Assembly (NCBI GenBank): GCA_000169075.1 | Contig: AAVT01000001.1 | Coordinates: 1,160,320 to 1,224,319 of the forward strand | From: a marine gamma proteobacterium HTCC2143 | Lineage (GTDB): Bacteria > Pseudomonadota > Gammaproteobacteria > Pseudomonadales > Dasaniaceae | Reading direction: 5' to 3' | DNA length: 64,000 bases | Shown: piece after piece, positions 18,064 to 26,950 of the stretch | How the letters are laid out: the number at the start of each line of letters is the position of its first letter | Position numbering within the stretch: position 1 is the stretch's first letter | Notes under the pieces: generated by a model | What the model was told of the DNA's origin: nothing | The model's input: only the letters and a program-made list of their open reading frames with translations | The model's database searches: none | Made by a program: the position numbers and the translations under genes

Positions 18064-19236
18064 ATGTTTATGCACTACACACTGAAGGATGATCACCAAA
18101 CTATTCGCGATACAATTGCAAAAATTTGTAGTGAATTTGGCGATGACTATTGGTTTGAAAGAGACCAGCAAGGAGGCTTCCCCGAAGATTTTTATCAGGC
18201 GCTGGCAACAAGCGGATGGCTTGGCATATGTACACCTGAAGCCTACGGCGGTTCTGGTTTAGGAATTACTGAAGCGGCCATTATGATGCAGGCAATTGCC
18301 GAAGCAGGCGGCGGTATGTCAGCTGCCTCCAGTATCCATATTAATATGTTTGGTTTAAATCCGGTGGTGGTTTTTGGTACTGAAGAACAGAAGCAACGGA
18401 TGCTGCGACCCATGGTGGAGGGGCGAGAAAAAACCTGTTTTGGTGTGACCGAACCTAATGTGGGACTAAATACCACTCAGTTAAAAACTCGGGCAGTTCG
18501 GGACGGTGATCGCTATATTGTTAGCGGTCAGAAAGTATGGATCTCTACCGCACAAGTTGCAGAAAAAATTCTCCTATTGGCGCGCACTACACCATTGGAA
18601 GAGGTTAGCAAGCCAACCATGGGCTTGAGTTTGTTTCACACAGATCTCGATCGCAGCAAAATTGATGTTCGGGAAATTGAAAAAATGGGACGCAAGTGTG
18701 TCGATTCGAATGAGTTATTTATTGACGGTCTCGAAGTGCCCATTGAAGACCGCATTGGGGAAGAGGGTCGAGGTTTTGAATATATATTGCACGGGCTGAA
18801 CCCGGAAAGAGTGTTGATTGCTGCCGAAGCCATTGGCCTGGGTCGCTTGGCGCTGCAACGCGCGACCGAATATGCCAAGGAAAGGGTGGTTTTCGATCGC
18901 CCGATTGGACAGAATCAATCGATTCAACATCCATTGGCCATTAACTGGGCTAACCTCGAAGCCTCTCGACTAATGGTCATGGCCGCGGCTGAACAATATG
19001 ACAACGATGAAAACTGCGGTGCTGCCGCCAATGCCGCAAAATACCTCGCCGGTGAGGCCGCGTTTGATGCCTGCCAGCAGGCAGTTATGACACATGGAGG
19101 CTATGGCTATGCCAAGGAATATCATGTTGAACGTTATCTGCGGGAGGTGATGGTGCCGCGTATTGCGCCGATCAGTCCGCAGTTGGCGCTGAGCTATATT
19201 GCGGAGCGGGTACTGGGCTTGCCGAAATCTTATTGA
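18064..19236 (+). CDS. Acyl-CoA dehydrogenase
   Basis: The 390-residue protein has the acyl-CoA dehydrogenase domains: an N-terminal helical part, a middle beta domain with CFGVTEPNVGLNT (125–137) and KVWISTA, and a C-terminal helical domain with THGGYGYAKEYHVERYLRE. The usual YEGT catalytic Glu is absent. A Glu at 248 (GLNPERVLIAAE) takes the position used by isovaleryl-CoA and long-chain dehydrogenases, so a branched-chain substrate is likely. It oxidises acyl-CoA to 2-enoyl-CoA and passes electrons to an ETF that is not in the window. It follows the VOC gene and probably shares its transcript. Confidence 0.93.
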   Translation: MFMHYTLKDDHQTIRDTIAKICSEFGDDYWFERDQQGGFPEDFYQALATSGWLGICTPEAYGGSGLGITEAAIMMQAIAEAGGGMSAASSIHINMFGLNPVVVFGTEEQKQRMLRPMVEGREKTCFGVTEPNVGLNTTQLKTRAVRDGDRYIVSGQKVWISTAQVAEKILLLARTTPLEEVSKPTMGLSLFHTDLDRSKIDVREIEKMGRKCVDSNELFIDGLEVPIEDRIGEEGRGFEYILHGLNPERVLIAAEAIGLGRLALQRATEYAKERVVFDRPIGQNQSIQHPLAINWANLEASRLMVMAAAEQYDNDENCGAAANAAKYLAGEAAFDACQQAVMTHGGYGYAKEYHVERYLREVMVPRIAPISPQLALSYIAERVLGLPKSY

Positions 19237-19404
19237 ACGATGATTGGCATCGGTGACTTTGGTTGCCTCATTTTTGGGGTTCCTTTAGCTCGACAGCTTT
19301 GAGCCACAGAGTGGCGATTTACCAAGGCTAAATGGCCTCGATTCCGGTACTATGCAGGTTCTGCCGGTAAGCTGGCCACTAGCACGCTTTAACTAGGGAT
19401 AATC

Positions 19405-20760
19405 TTGACATTATTAAGTGAGTTAGCACTCCATAAACAGCTATTGAAAGCGTTAGATAAACTTGGTTTTAGCGAGGCCACAGAGGTGCAGGCGCAAGCT
19501 ATTCCTGAGGCGTTGAAACGCCGTGATCTAATGGTTTCAGCACAGACCGGAAGTGGTAAAACCGCCGCATTTCTTCTGCCGATATTGCATCAGATACTGA
19601 CGGAAGAGGTGTCTACCAGCGGCACGCGGGTATTGATACTTTTACCCACCCGTGAATTGGCGCTGCAGACGCAGAAAAATTTTGAAATGCTCGCGGCATT
19701 TACTTATATCAAAAGTGGCCTGATCATCGGCGGTGAAGCGTTTAAACATCAGGTGGCTACATTGCGCAAAGATCCGGAGGTGTTGATCGCTACGCCGGGT
19801 CGGCTGGTCGACCATATCGAGAAAGGGACGCCGGATTTTAGACAGCTGGAAGTTCTGGTGCTGGACGAGGCTGACCGTATGCTGGATATGGGTTTTGCAA
19901 TTGATATGAATACGATCGCTAGTAGTTGTAATCCAGAGCGGCAAAATCTACTGTTCTCAGCGTCCTTGAAACATGAAGGTTTAGGGAAGATCAGTAAAAG
20001 CTTTCGAGACCCGGTCGCTATTGCTGTGGGGTCACCGGACCATCAGCATCAAGATATTTGTCAACAATTGGTGCTAGCGGATACGATAAAACATAAAGAA
20101 AAACTCGTAGAGGCGCTGATTGATGAGGAGCAGGCGCAGAAGACATTGGTGTTTTGTAATACTCGAGTGCAATGCCAGCAGCTTAGCCATTTGCTGCGCT
20201 ACAAAAAAATGAAAGTCGGTTATATTCATGGAGATATCTCTCAGAATGATCGCAAGCAAGTGATGAACCAGTTTCGCCAAGGAGGCATAGCGGTTCTAGT
20301 AGCAACAGATGTTGCTGCTCGAGGGTTGGATATAAAAGGTGTTGATCTGGTTGTGAATTTTAATATTGCGCAATCCGGTGATGATCATTTACACCGAGTT
20401 GGCCGCACTGGTCGCGCCGGTGAGCAGGGTAAGGCGATCACGTTGATCGATTCCAACGAATGGAATCAAATGTCCAGTATTGAGCGGTATTTGAAATTTC
20501 GTTTCGAGTCACGCGTTGTCAAAGGCCTGAAGGCAGATTACAGTGGCCCCAAAAAAGTAAAAAAATCCGGCAAAGCCGCCGGTACTAAAAAGAAAAAAGT
20601 GGACAATAAAAAATCGCTGAATGGCAAGCTGTCAGCTAAGGTGAAAAAGAAACCAGGCAAGAAAATGCCGGCTAATAGCCCCGCAGATTCAAAGTCATCG
20701 GAACGCAAGAAAAGAGTGTTAGTGACTGGGGATGGTTTTGGTGTATTACCTAAAAAATAG
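19405..20760 (+). CDS. DEAD-box ATP-dependent RNA helicase
   Basis: The 451-residue protein has Walker A AQTGSGKTAA, Q-motif sequence near residue 20, DEAD in VLDEADRMLDMGF, and the C-terminal HRVGRTGRAG motif VI. Motif III, normally SAT, reads SAS in LLFSASL. After the helicase core (about 1–375) comes a 70-residue Lys-rich tail of RhlE/SrmB type that could bind RNA. It probably works in ribosome assembly or mRNA turnover. Translation appears to begin at a TTG with AGGGA upstream. It is flanked by metabolic genes and seems monocistronic. Confidence 0.92.
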   Translation: MTLLSELALHKQLLKALDKLGFSEATEVQAQAIPEALKRRDLMVSAQTGSGKTAAFLLPILHQILTEEVSTSGTRVLILLPTRELALQTQKNFEMLAAFTYIKSGLIIGGEAFKHQVATLRKDPEVLIATPGRLVDHIEKGTPDFRQLEVLVLDEADRMLDMGFAIDMNTIASSCNPERQNLLFSASLKHEGLGKISKSFRDPVAIAVGSPDHQHQDICQQLVLADTIKHKEKLVEALIDEEQAQKTLVFCNTRVQCQQLSHLLRYKKMKVGYIHGDISQNDRKQVMNQFRQGGIAVLVATDVAARGLDIKGVDLVVNFNIAQSGDDHLHRVGRTGRAGEQGKAITLIDSNEWNQMSSIERYLKFRFESRVVKGLKADYSGPKKVKKSGKAAGTKKKKVDNKKSLNGKLSAKVKKKPGKKMPANSPADSKSSERKKRVLVTGDGFGVLPKK

Positions 20761-20863
20761 CCGATTATTTTTGGCTTTATTAAGGTACGATTTTTTAACA
20801 AGTGAACGATAATAATAATGGCAAGTCGCCATTCAAACGCACTTAGATAGGACTTGAAGGCTT

Positions 20864-22045
20864 ATGACATACGCTCCAGATAACCGTCCGTTTTACGATG
20901 CAGATAGTCATATAATGGAACTACCTAACTTTATCATTGACTATGCAGACGACGAATACAAACATAAAATCCCCCCAGTTAATTATGCCGCCTCATTGGT
21001 TACTGATGAGGAAGTTGAGGCTATTGTTAATAACAATAGTCGTCACACTGACGCCCATATCGCGGAACAAATTGCCCTGGGTGATGCACTTATCGCTAAA
21101 TCAAAAGAGATTCAGGCGTTGGGAGCTTTTGATCGCGATGACCGCAGTATTGCCATGGATATGTTGGGATTCAAAAAACAATTGGTTTTTGCAACACACA
21201 GTGTTGTTACCCCATTTCACCCCAGCTCGAAAATAGAACCAGGATTGCGTTATGGCGCCACCCGAGCGCACAACCGTGCAATGGCTGCTTTTTGTGCTAA
21301 TGATGATCGCTTGATGGGTGTTGGCGTTATTCCCCTGCATGTGCCCGAGTTGGCCATGATTGAGCTGGAGTTTGCTATTGAGGCGGGGCTGGAGGCCATG
21401 TGGATTCCTCACTATGCCGCTGGCGATCGGTCCCCAGGTCATGTCGACCTCGACCCTTTTTGGGCTAGATTAGCCGAAGCGGGAATACCCTTCGTGATGC
21501 ACGTGGGAGGGTCTCCTTTGCAGCTCGAAAAACGTTGGAATAACAATGGCCGTGCTCCTAGCAGAGACTGGATGGGTGGTGGTGAAAATGTTCGCGCTAA
21601 GGACATGGTTGTTATGCATCAGGGGCCTGAGACTTATCTATCGATGATGGTCTTAGATGGAGTTTTTGAGCGACACCCTGAATTGCGTGGGGCTAGCGTT
21701 GAATTGGGCGCGGGCTGGGTGCCGGAATTACTTAATCGCCTAGACTGGGTGGTGCGGAGCTGGAGTAAGGTCGACAAAAACCTGAGCATCCTCAAACGTA
21801 AACCCTCAGAACAGCTAACACAACAAATGGCTTTTACGCCTTTTATGTTTGAAAATATCGGTGCTCTCTCTAGTCAATCCAGCCCTGAGTTGTACCTTTT
21901 TTCCAGCGATTATCCGCATGTGGAAGGTGGAACTGATCCTATTGGCCGCTTTGAGAAATCATTAGGTGATCATAGTGAGGATGTTCGCAATTTATTTTAT
22001 ACGGAAAACTTCTTGCGGATATTTCCCAAGGCAAGAGTCAGCTAG
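20864..22045 (+). CDS. Amidohydrolase family 2 (ACMSD-like TIM-barrel) protein
   Basis: The 393-residue protein contains the DADSHIME metal-binding start (Asp-x-His) at residues 12–19, a mid-barrel His in IPFVMHVGG, a second HQGPET and a late catalytic Asp in SSDYPHVEGGTD. This is the pattern of amidohydrolase-2 enzymes, mostly decarboxylases or hydrolases of carboxylic acids and lactones. The substrate is unknown. It is followed 74 bases later by the DUF2855 gene, and then the reductase, on the same strand. The intergenic DNA has three tandem copies of TATAGTGAAAT (last partial) near 22053. Confidence 0.87.
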   Translation: MTYAPDNRPFYDADSHIMELPNFIIDYADDEYKHKIPPVNYAASLVTDEEVEAIVNNNSRHTDAHIAEQIALGDALIAKSKEIQALGAFDRDDRSIAMDMLGFKKQLVFATHSVVTPFHPSSKIEPGLRYGATRAHNRAMAAFCANDDRLMGVGVIPLHVPELAMIELEFAIEAGLEAMWIPHYAAGDRSPGHVDLDPFWARLAEAGIPFVMHVGGSPLQLEKRWNNNGRAPSRDWMGGGENVRAKDMVVMHQGPETYLSMMVLDGVFERHPELRGASVELGAGWVPELLNRLDWVVRSWSKVDKNLSILKRKPSEQLTQQMAFTPFMFENIGALSSQSSPELYLFSSDYPHVEGGTDPIGRFEKSLGDHSEDVRNLFYTENFLRIFPKARVS

Positions 22046-22119
22046 CTTTTTTCTATAGTGAAATTATAGTGAAATTATAGTGGCAGACGACAGGGCTAAC
22101 AGAGAAAGGGAAGAGAGAA

Positions 22120-23211
22120 GTGATTGAATTTCAAATACGTAAAAATAATCTCAATTCGAAGCGAGTGACGGAGACTGTAGCAGCGGCCCTTCATGAAGGA
22201 CAGATCCGGGTCAGTATCGAAAAGTTCGCACTGACTGCAAACAACATTACTTACGCCGTAGCCGGTGAGCAAATGGGTTATTGGCGTTTTTTTCCTGCAA
22301 TTAATGATGAGCAGGACGAATGGGGGGTGATGCCTGTTTGGGGGTTTGCGGTGGTTTCAGAATCGAAGCTGGCAGAGGTTCAAGTAGGTGAGCGGCTTTA
22401 TGGCTATTTTCCTCCTGCTACTGAATTAACGCTGACACCAAAAAGGTTATCAGCGACCCGGTTTATGGAGGGGGCGCCTTATCGACAGGATTTGGCAGCG
22501 GCATATAACAGCTATAAGCGTCTCGATGCGGATCCAGATTACGACCCATCAACAGACAATGAACGAATGCTGCTAGCGCCGTTGTTTACTACGTCATTTT
22601 GCTTATGGGATTCACTGGCTGATAAAAATTGGTGCGGCGCCAAGCAGGTGATCATCGTTAGTGCCTCTAGTAAAACAAGTATCGGATTGTCTTATGCGCT
22701 TGCAGACGATTCGCAAGCGCCTACAGTTATTGGTGTTACTTCGCAACGCAATCTAGCGTTGGTCAATAAAATTGGCACTTACGACCAAGGTGTCACTTAT
22801 GATGATATTGAGACCATTGATGCGAGTATTCCCAGCGTTATTGTTGATATGTCCGGAAATACGGAGGTGTTAGGTCGCCTGCATTCGCATTTGGGTGGCA
22901 ATATGCTGTTTTGCAGCAATGTTGGCATTACTCACTGGAACGAAGTAAGCGAGAGCAGCGATATTATTAAAGAGCGAAGCGAATTCTTTTTTGCCCCTGC
23001 CCATATTCAAAAGCGTGTTGGTGATTGGGGTGCGGCGGCTTACGAAGAAAAAGTGGAGAGCTTTATGGCATCTGCTGCCGCTAAAAGTCGCGAATGGATG
23101 CATATTGCCGGAATTAATGGGCTTGCTGGTGTCGATGACATTTACCAGAGAGTTTGTGATGGCAAGGTTGCCGCAGATCAGGGACTTGTTGTTAATATGC
23201 CAAGCACCTAA
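22120..23211 (+). CDS. DUF2855 family protein
   Basis: The 363-residue protein matches DUF2855: an N-terminal medium-chain-like region (ALTANNITYAVAGEQMGYWRFFPA), then SASSKTSIGLSYALA, which resembles a Rossmann nucleotide site near residues 185–200, and a C-terminal GDWGAAAYEEKV segment. The family is a distant relative of medium-chain dehydrogenases with no assigned reaction. The GTG start has GAGAGAA upstream. It lies between an amidohydrolase and a zinc-independent reductase on one strand, so it likely belongs to a small catabolic operon. Substrate assignment is not possible. Confidence 0.82.
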   Translation: MIEFQIRKNNLNSKRVTETVAAALHEGQIRVSIEKFALTANNITYAVAGEQMGYWRFFPAINDEQDEWGVMPVWGFAVVSESKLAEVQVGERLYGYFPPATELTLTPKRLSATRFMEGAPYRQDLAAAYNSYKRLDADPDYDPSTDNERMLLAPLFTTSFCLWDSLADKNWCGAKQVIIVSASSKTSIGLSYALADDSQAPTVIGVTSQRNLALVNKIGTYDQGVTYDDIETIDASIPSVIVDMSGNTEVLGRLHSHLGGNMLFCSNVGITHWNEVSESSDIIKERSEFFFAPAHIQKRVGDWGAAAYEEKVESFMASAAAKSREWMHIAGINGLAGVDDIYQRVCDGKVAADQGLVVNMPST

Positions 23212-23215
23212 GTTT

Positions 23216-23237
23216 TTGCATTGGTGAATCGATGCAA
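23216..23237 (+). terminator. Weak hairpin after the DUF2855 gene
   Basis: TTGCAT (23216–23221) pairs with ATGCAA (23232–23237) around a 10-base loop, followed by CAGTTTTG. The stem is AT-rich and short, so this is at best a partial terminator before the reductase gene. Confidence 0.28.
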
Positions 23238-23313
23238 CAGTTTTGATAACAAAAGGCCGGTGGTTGGAAGTGTCTCGGCTGGCTTAAGTCCCTAAATTGA
23301 TTCAAGAGTATGA

Positions 23314-24321
23314 ATGATGGAAGAAAACAGACAAGTTTTGATTGACTCATTACCCGGTGGCAAACTTGAAATTACAAATTATAAATTGCATCAATCGCCG
23401 GTCCCAGTGGCGGGCGATGGTGAAGTATTATGTCGAACTTTGTGGGTAACGGTCGCTGCGGGTGCTCGAGCAGGTTTGCAAGGCAGTGCTAGCTATGCCG
23501 GAGCGCCTAAAACAGGAGTGGTGATGAATGGTGCTGCGGTGGCCACTGTTGTAGCGTCGCAGGCGTTAGGTTTTTCAGAGGGAGACCTCGTGATATGTAA
23601 TGCCGGCTGGCAAGATTACTCAGTGCACTCGGCCAGTGTGTTACAAAAGATCGAAGGATCAGTTGACCCTGTTCATCATCTCGGCGTTTTGGGGACGAAT
23701 GGTGTGACTGCCTATTTTGGTTTGCTGGATATTGGTAAGCCTAAGGCCGGTGAGACGGTATTAGTTTCTGCTTGCGGAGGTTCTGTCGGGCATATTGTCG
23801 CTCAGCTTGCAAAACTCAAAGGCTGCCGTGTTGTAGGGACCGCCGGCAGCGATGCTAAGGCTCAAAAATTGCAGGCCCAATTAGGCATTGATGCCGTTGT
23901 TAACTATAAATCTCCGGATTTTCGTCAGCTGTTAAAAGAGGCGACCCCCAATGGTATTGACGTGTATTTTGACAATACCGGGGGTGATATTCTGGGGTCG
24001 GCGCTATTTCGAATGAACGAGCATGGTCGTATTGCCTGCTGTGGGGTCGTATCTCAATACGATACGAGCAGCCCGTCGCCCGGTCCCAAAGGCATTCCGG
24101 GCTTACTGGTTAACAAGCGAATCACCATGAGAGGATTCCTGGTTTTTGACTATAAAGAACGTTATGACGAAGCAAAAAAACAGCTGTCTGAATGGATCGT
24201 ATCAGGTAAGTTGACGCCGTTGGTGGATGAAGTGATAGGGCTTGAAAATGCACCTGACGCATTTGTCGATTTACTGGCTGGCGGTAATATCGGTACGCGT
24301 GTGATAAGAGTTTCTGAATAG
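23314..24321 (+). CDS. NADP-dependent medium-chain reductase (CurA / leukotriene B4 dehydrogenase type)
   Basis: The 335-residue protein is a zinc-free medium-chain dehydrogenase/reductase: LGVLGTNGVTAYFGLLDIGKPKAGETVLVSA contains the NADP Rossmann entry, followed by GGSVGHIVAQLAKLKG and GIDVYFDNTGGDIL. The homologous protein at 45407–46504 shares the same motif order and LMDIGEPKAGETVV. Such enzymes reduce the C=C of enones such as curcumin or prostaglandin-type compounds with NADPH in the cytosol. The neighbouring amidohydrolase and DUF2855 genes suggest a catabolic use. An ATG at 23314 sits next to a second ATG one codon later, so the start is ambiguous by one residue. Confidence 0.87.
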   Translation: MMEENRQVLIDSLPGGKLEITNYKLHQSPVPVAGDGEVLCRTLWVTVAAGARAGLQGSASYAGAPKTGVVMNGAAVATVVASQALGFSEGDLVICNAGWQDYSVHSASVLQKIEGSVDPVHHLGVLGTNGVTAYFGLLDIGKPKAGETVLVSACGGSVGHIVAQLAKLKGCRVVGTAGSDAKAQKLQAQLGIDAVVNYKSPDFRQLLKEATPNGIDVYFDNTGGDILGSALFRMNEHGRIACCGVVSQYDTSSPSPGPKGIPGLLVNKRITMRGFLVFDYKERYDEAKKQLSEWIVSGKLTPLVDEVIGLENAPDAFVDLLAGGNIGTRVIRVSE

Positions 24322-24659
24322 TCCATTGCCCTCGTTTGCGGTGGGCTAAGTGGTTAAAAAAATGGAATTACCCGTCGGTGCATAGCTGATTTTCTGGGCC
24401 TGCCAGTCTCGATGACAGTCTCTGAATAGCAACTAGGTAAGACGATATATACGCAGCTTTGGGTATTTTTTGACCAGCATTTAAAGAAGTCATTGGCAGA
24501 CTGTGAAAGATCATGAAGTGGTGCCATAAGCCATTTTACCGACGGCAAATTCAGGTATAATTCCCCAGCGGTGTAGTCGTTATACCTGCACTCATTGCGT
24601 GCGGCAATTGTTGCTCGCATTACAAATACATCATTGTCACTTAGAAGGTATCGAATCTC
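24322..24659. other. Intergenic region with a possible promoter/operator before the aminotransferase
   Basis: No supported gene lies in these 338 bases; a 88-codon minus-strand frame has no recognisable similarity. TATAAT at 24556–24561 with TTTACC at 24535–24540 (15-base spacer) may be a promoter. AGGTATAA (24553–24560) and TTATACCT (24580–24587) form a perfect inverted repeat with a 19-base spacer that covers the -10 box. Confidence 0.4.
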
Positions 24660-25847
24660 GTGTTTTCACAGTTAAAGCAACAGCCTGCGGACCCCATTTT
24701 GGGCTTATCAGTTAAATTTAAAGCCGATAACAACTCCAATAAAATTGACCTTGGCGCGGGTATTTACAAAGATGAGGCCGGTCGCACGCCTGTTTTAGCC
24801 AGTGTGAAGGCGGCTGAGCAGTTTCGTACTGACAATGAAACAAGTAAAGCCTATTTAGGCTCAGCGGGCTCAATGTTATTTAATGAAAAAATTCAGGCGC
24901 TGAATTTGGGTGAGCATAAAGTTATTGGTGACAATCGCATTCGCACCATATCTACCCCTGGTGGCACTGGAGCTTTGCGTATAGCGGCTGAGTTTATTAA
25001 CCGCTGCACGCCGGGCGCGACTATTTGGGTGAGTAATCCGACGTGGGCAAACCATCAGGGTGTATTTACAGCTGCCGGGTTGAATGTGAAAACCTACCCG
25101 TATTACGACTATGACAATAAATGTATAGATTTTGCTGGAATGGTTGAAGCGCTAAAAGAAGTGTCCAAAGACGATGCGGTGCTGTTACATGCCTGTTGCC
25201 ACAATCCAAGTGGTATGGATTTAAGCAACAGTCAATGGCGTGAAATTGCCGAGCTATCGAAAAAAATTGGCTTCATGCCAGTTGTTGATATGGCGTACCA
25301 GGGCTTCGGTCAGGGCTTAGATGAGGATGCCTACGGTCTGAGGTTAATGGCCGACACCGTTGATGAGATGATTATTTGCAGTTCATGTTCGAAAAACTTC
25401 GGTTTGTATCGGGAGCGTATCGGTGCATGTTCAATTATCGGGAAAAGTGCGGCTGCTGCCGATATCATTAATTCAGCGTTGCTTCCCATTGTCCGAGTTA
25501 ACTACTCTATGCCGCCGGCGCACGGTGCTGCTATCGTCGAAACAATCTTAAGCTCCGAAGAACTGACTAGCCAGTGGCATGGTGAGCTGAATGAAATGCG
25601 CAGTCGCATCGGTGGGATGCGCCGTCTGTTGGTTGATAAATTAGTGGCTAAGGGTGTTACTCGTGACTTCAGCTTCATCACCCAACAAAACGGCATGTTC
25701 TCATTTCTGGGTATCGATAAAGACCAAGTACAGCGTTTACAGGACGAGTTTAGTATCTATATTGTTGGCTCCAGCCGCATAAGCGTTGCCGCTGTGTCCT
25801 ATGACAATGTTGATTATTTAACGGAGTCTATTGCCAAAGTACTTTAG
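24660..25847 (+). CDS. Aspartate/aromatic aminotransferase (class I)
   Basis: The 395-residue protein matches the AspC/TyrB subfamily: NKIDLGAGIYKDEAGRTPVL near the start, YLGSAGS, the ISTPGGTGALR phosphate-binding area, HNPSGMD, DMAYQGFGQGLD, and the PLP-lysine segment SSCSKNFGLYRERIGA. It exchanges amino groups between 2-oxoglutarate and oxaloacetate or aromatic 2-oxoacids in the cytosol. Translation probably begins at GTG. It is next to the glutamate mutase region with only the RraA-like gene between, so a role on a C5 dicarboxylic amino acid such as methylaspartate is possible but is inference. Confidence 0.9.
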   Translation: MFSQLKQQPADPILGLSVKFKADNNSNKIDLGAGIYKDEAGRTPVLASVKAAEQFRTDNETSKAYLGSAGSMLFNEKIQALNLGEHKVIGDNRIRTISTPGGTGALRIAAEFINRCTPGATIWVSNPTWANHQGVFTAAGLNVKTYPYYDYDNKCIDFAGMVEALKEVSKDDAVLLHACCHNPSGMDLSNSQWREIAELSKKIGFMPVVDMAYQGFGQGLDEDAYGLRLMADTVDEMIICSSCSKNFGLYRERIGACSIIGKSAAAADIINSALLPIVRVNYSMPPAHGAAIVETILSSEELTSQWHGELNEMRSRIGGMRRLLVDKLVAKGVTRDFSFITQQNGMFSFLGIDKDQVQRLQDEFSIYIVGSSRISVAAVSYDNVDYLTESIAKVL

Positions 25848-25914
25848 TACCCTAGGTGTGTATAGCTAGCCCCGCCAGTGTTAGTAGTGGCGCTATATTC
25901 TTGGTAGGAAGTTC

Positions 25915-25932
25915 GGGATGCTGATGCATCCC
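25915..25932. terminator. Perfect hairpin between convergent genes
   Basis: GGGATGC (25915–25921) pairs perfectly with GCATCCC (25926–25932) around a TGAT loop and touches the stop codon of the RraA-like gene. It lies between that gene and the aminotransferase, which converge. Neither strand shows a T-tract, so terminator function is uncertain. Confidence 0.35.
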
Positions 25933-26411
25933 TAGACAATCTTCTCCGCAGCAACAATTACACCGTCAGTGTCTGCATAAAGGTAGTCACCACTGTTAAT
26001 GTTGATGCCGCCGAACGATAGCGGCACGTTCTTTTCCCCCTCGGTTGTAGGGATATATTTTCTCGGACAAGTTCCCAACGCATAGAGCGCAACAGGAATG
26101 TCCTTTATTTGAAAGGTATCCCTGATATAACCATTGACGAGAATTCCTGAATAGTTACTTTGGGCTGCAAATTTCATCAGATTTTCGCCGACGACCGCAA
26201 AATAGGCTTGTTCAACATCGACGACAGCAATCTTACCGGTGCCATCTTCGTCTCTAAGCATACGTATCAGTGCAGAATTGTTTCTATCCAGTTTAAGTGT
26301 CACTATCTGGCCTTCGCATTTGTCGGCGCCACCAAAATTTTTGTACTCTGAACCGAGCACAGCGACCTTGTCACTATGTTCATCACAGATATCCGCTGTA
26401 AAAAATTCCAC
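25932..26411 (-). CDS. RraA-like / HMG-aldolase family protein
   Basis: The 159-residue protein follows the RraA pattern: TADICDEH, NFGGADKCEGQIVTLK, KIAVVDVE, GILVNGYIRDT and SFGGININSGDYLYADTDGVIV. An Arg-Asp pair (GYIRD) is present; in 4-hydroxy-4-methyl-2-oxoglutarate aldolases this pair binds substrate and Mg2+, and they also decarboxylate oxaloacetate, while E. coli RraA itself has Arg-Gln. The usual DGGGSxR stretch is altered to DVEQAY. It may thus be an aldolase/decarboxylase or an RNase-E regulator. It is divergent from the glutamate mutase operon, about 110 bases away. Confidence 0.82.
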   Translation of the reverse strand: MEFFTADICDEHSDKVAVLGSEYKNFGGADKCEGQIVTLKLDRNNSALIRMLRDEDGTGKIAVVDVEQAYFAVVGENLMKFAAQSNYSGILVNGYIRDTFQIKDIPVALYALGTCPRKYIPTTEGEKNVPLSFGGININSGDYLYADTDGVIVAAEKIV

Positions 26412-26521
26412 AGGTATTTCTCAGGTTACAAATTGAGTCACTATTTTAGCATCCCGAGGCCGTTTTTTGCATGGGAATTTTGGTATCATGCGCTTATAAA
26501 TACTGCAGGTGTAAAAAGTCT

Positions 26522-26950
26522 ATGAAGGTAGTAACAGGCGTAGTCGGCAACGATATTCATGTGGTCGCTAATCGGCTCATGGAGCTCTCTCTGCATGCCA
26601 GAGGGTATGAGGTTTTCAATTTGGGGGTAAATACCTATTTGGAAGAGTTTTTCGATGCCGCGGTGGAAACGGGGGCAGAGATTCTATTGATCTCCTCACT
26701 CAATGGCGAAGCTGAAGGCTGGGGTCGGGAAGTTAAACAGCTAAAGGCAAAATATAAGTATCTAGATAATCTAGTGATGATGATCGGTGGTAATTTAACG
26801 GTTGGCAGTGGTCATGCTGAAGACATAATACCAAAGTATAAAAACTACGGGTTTGATTTGGTGTGTCATCAGGTGGATCTCAATACCGGGCTTGATCTAC
26901 TAGAGACCTTTATCGCTGATCGCAAAATAACAGAGAGTAATCAATCATGA
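26522..26950 (+). CDS. glmS: Glutamate mutase (methylaspartate mutase) sigma subunit, cobalamin-binding
   Basis: The 142-residue protein is a B12-binding domain alone, as in GlmS/MutS. It has the Asp11-x-His13 motif (GNDIHVVANRL), the SSL motif in LLISSLNGE and GGN in MIGGNLTVG. The usual DxHxxG has Ala for Gly, followed by Asn as in glutamate mutases. His13 should ligate cobalt. With subunit E it moves the glycyl group of L-glutamate to give (2S,3S)-3-methylaspartate. I use the ATG at 26522 because the conserved start follows at once; an earlier in-frame start 17 codons upstream adds unlike sequence. Its stop overlaps the E gene start. Confidence 0.88.
   Translation: MKVVTGVVGNDIHVVANRLMELSLHARGYEVFNLGVNTYLEEFFDAAVETGAEILLISSLNGEAEGWGREVKQLKAKYKYLDNLVMMIGGNLTVGSGHAEDIIPKYKNYGFDLVCHQVDLNTGLDLLETFIADRKITESNQS

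Noticed and set aside
24354..24620. 88-codon minus-strand frame before the aminotransferase
   Set aside because: It has no recognisable similarity and overlaps the likely promoter of the aminotransferase.
26400..26521. Possible cobalamin riboswitch before the glutamate mutase genes
   Set aside because: The space is too short and the B12-box pattern (GCCACTG) is absent; a B12 switch is not supported.
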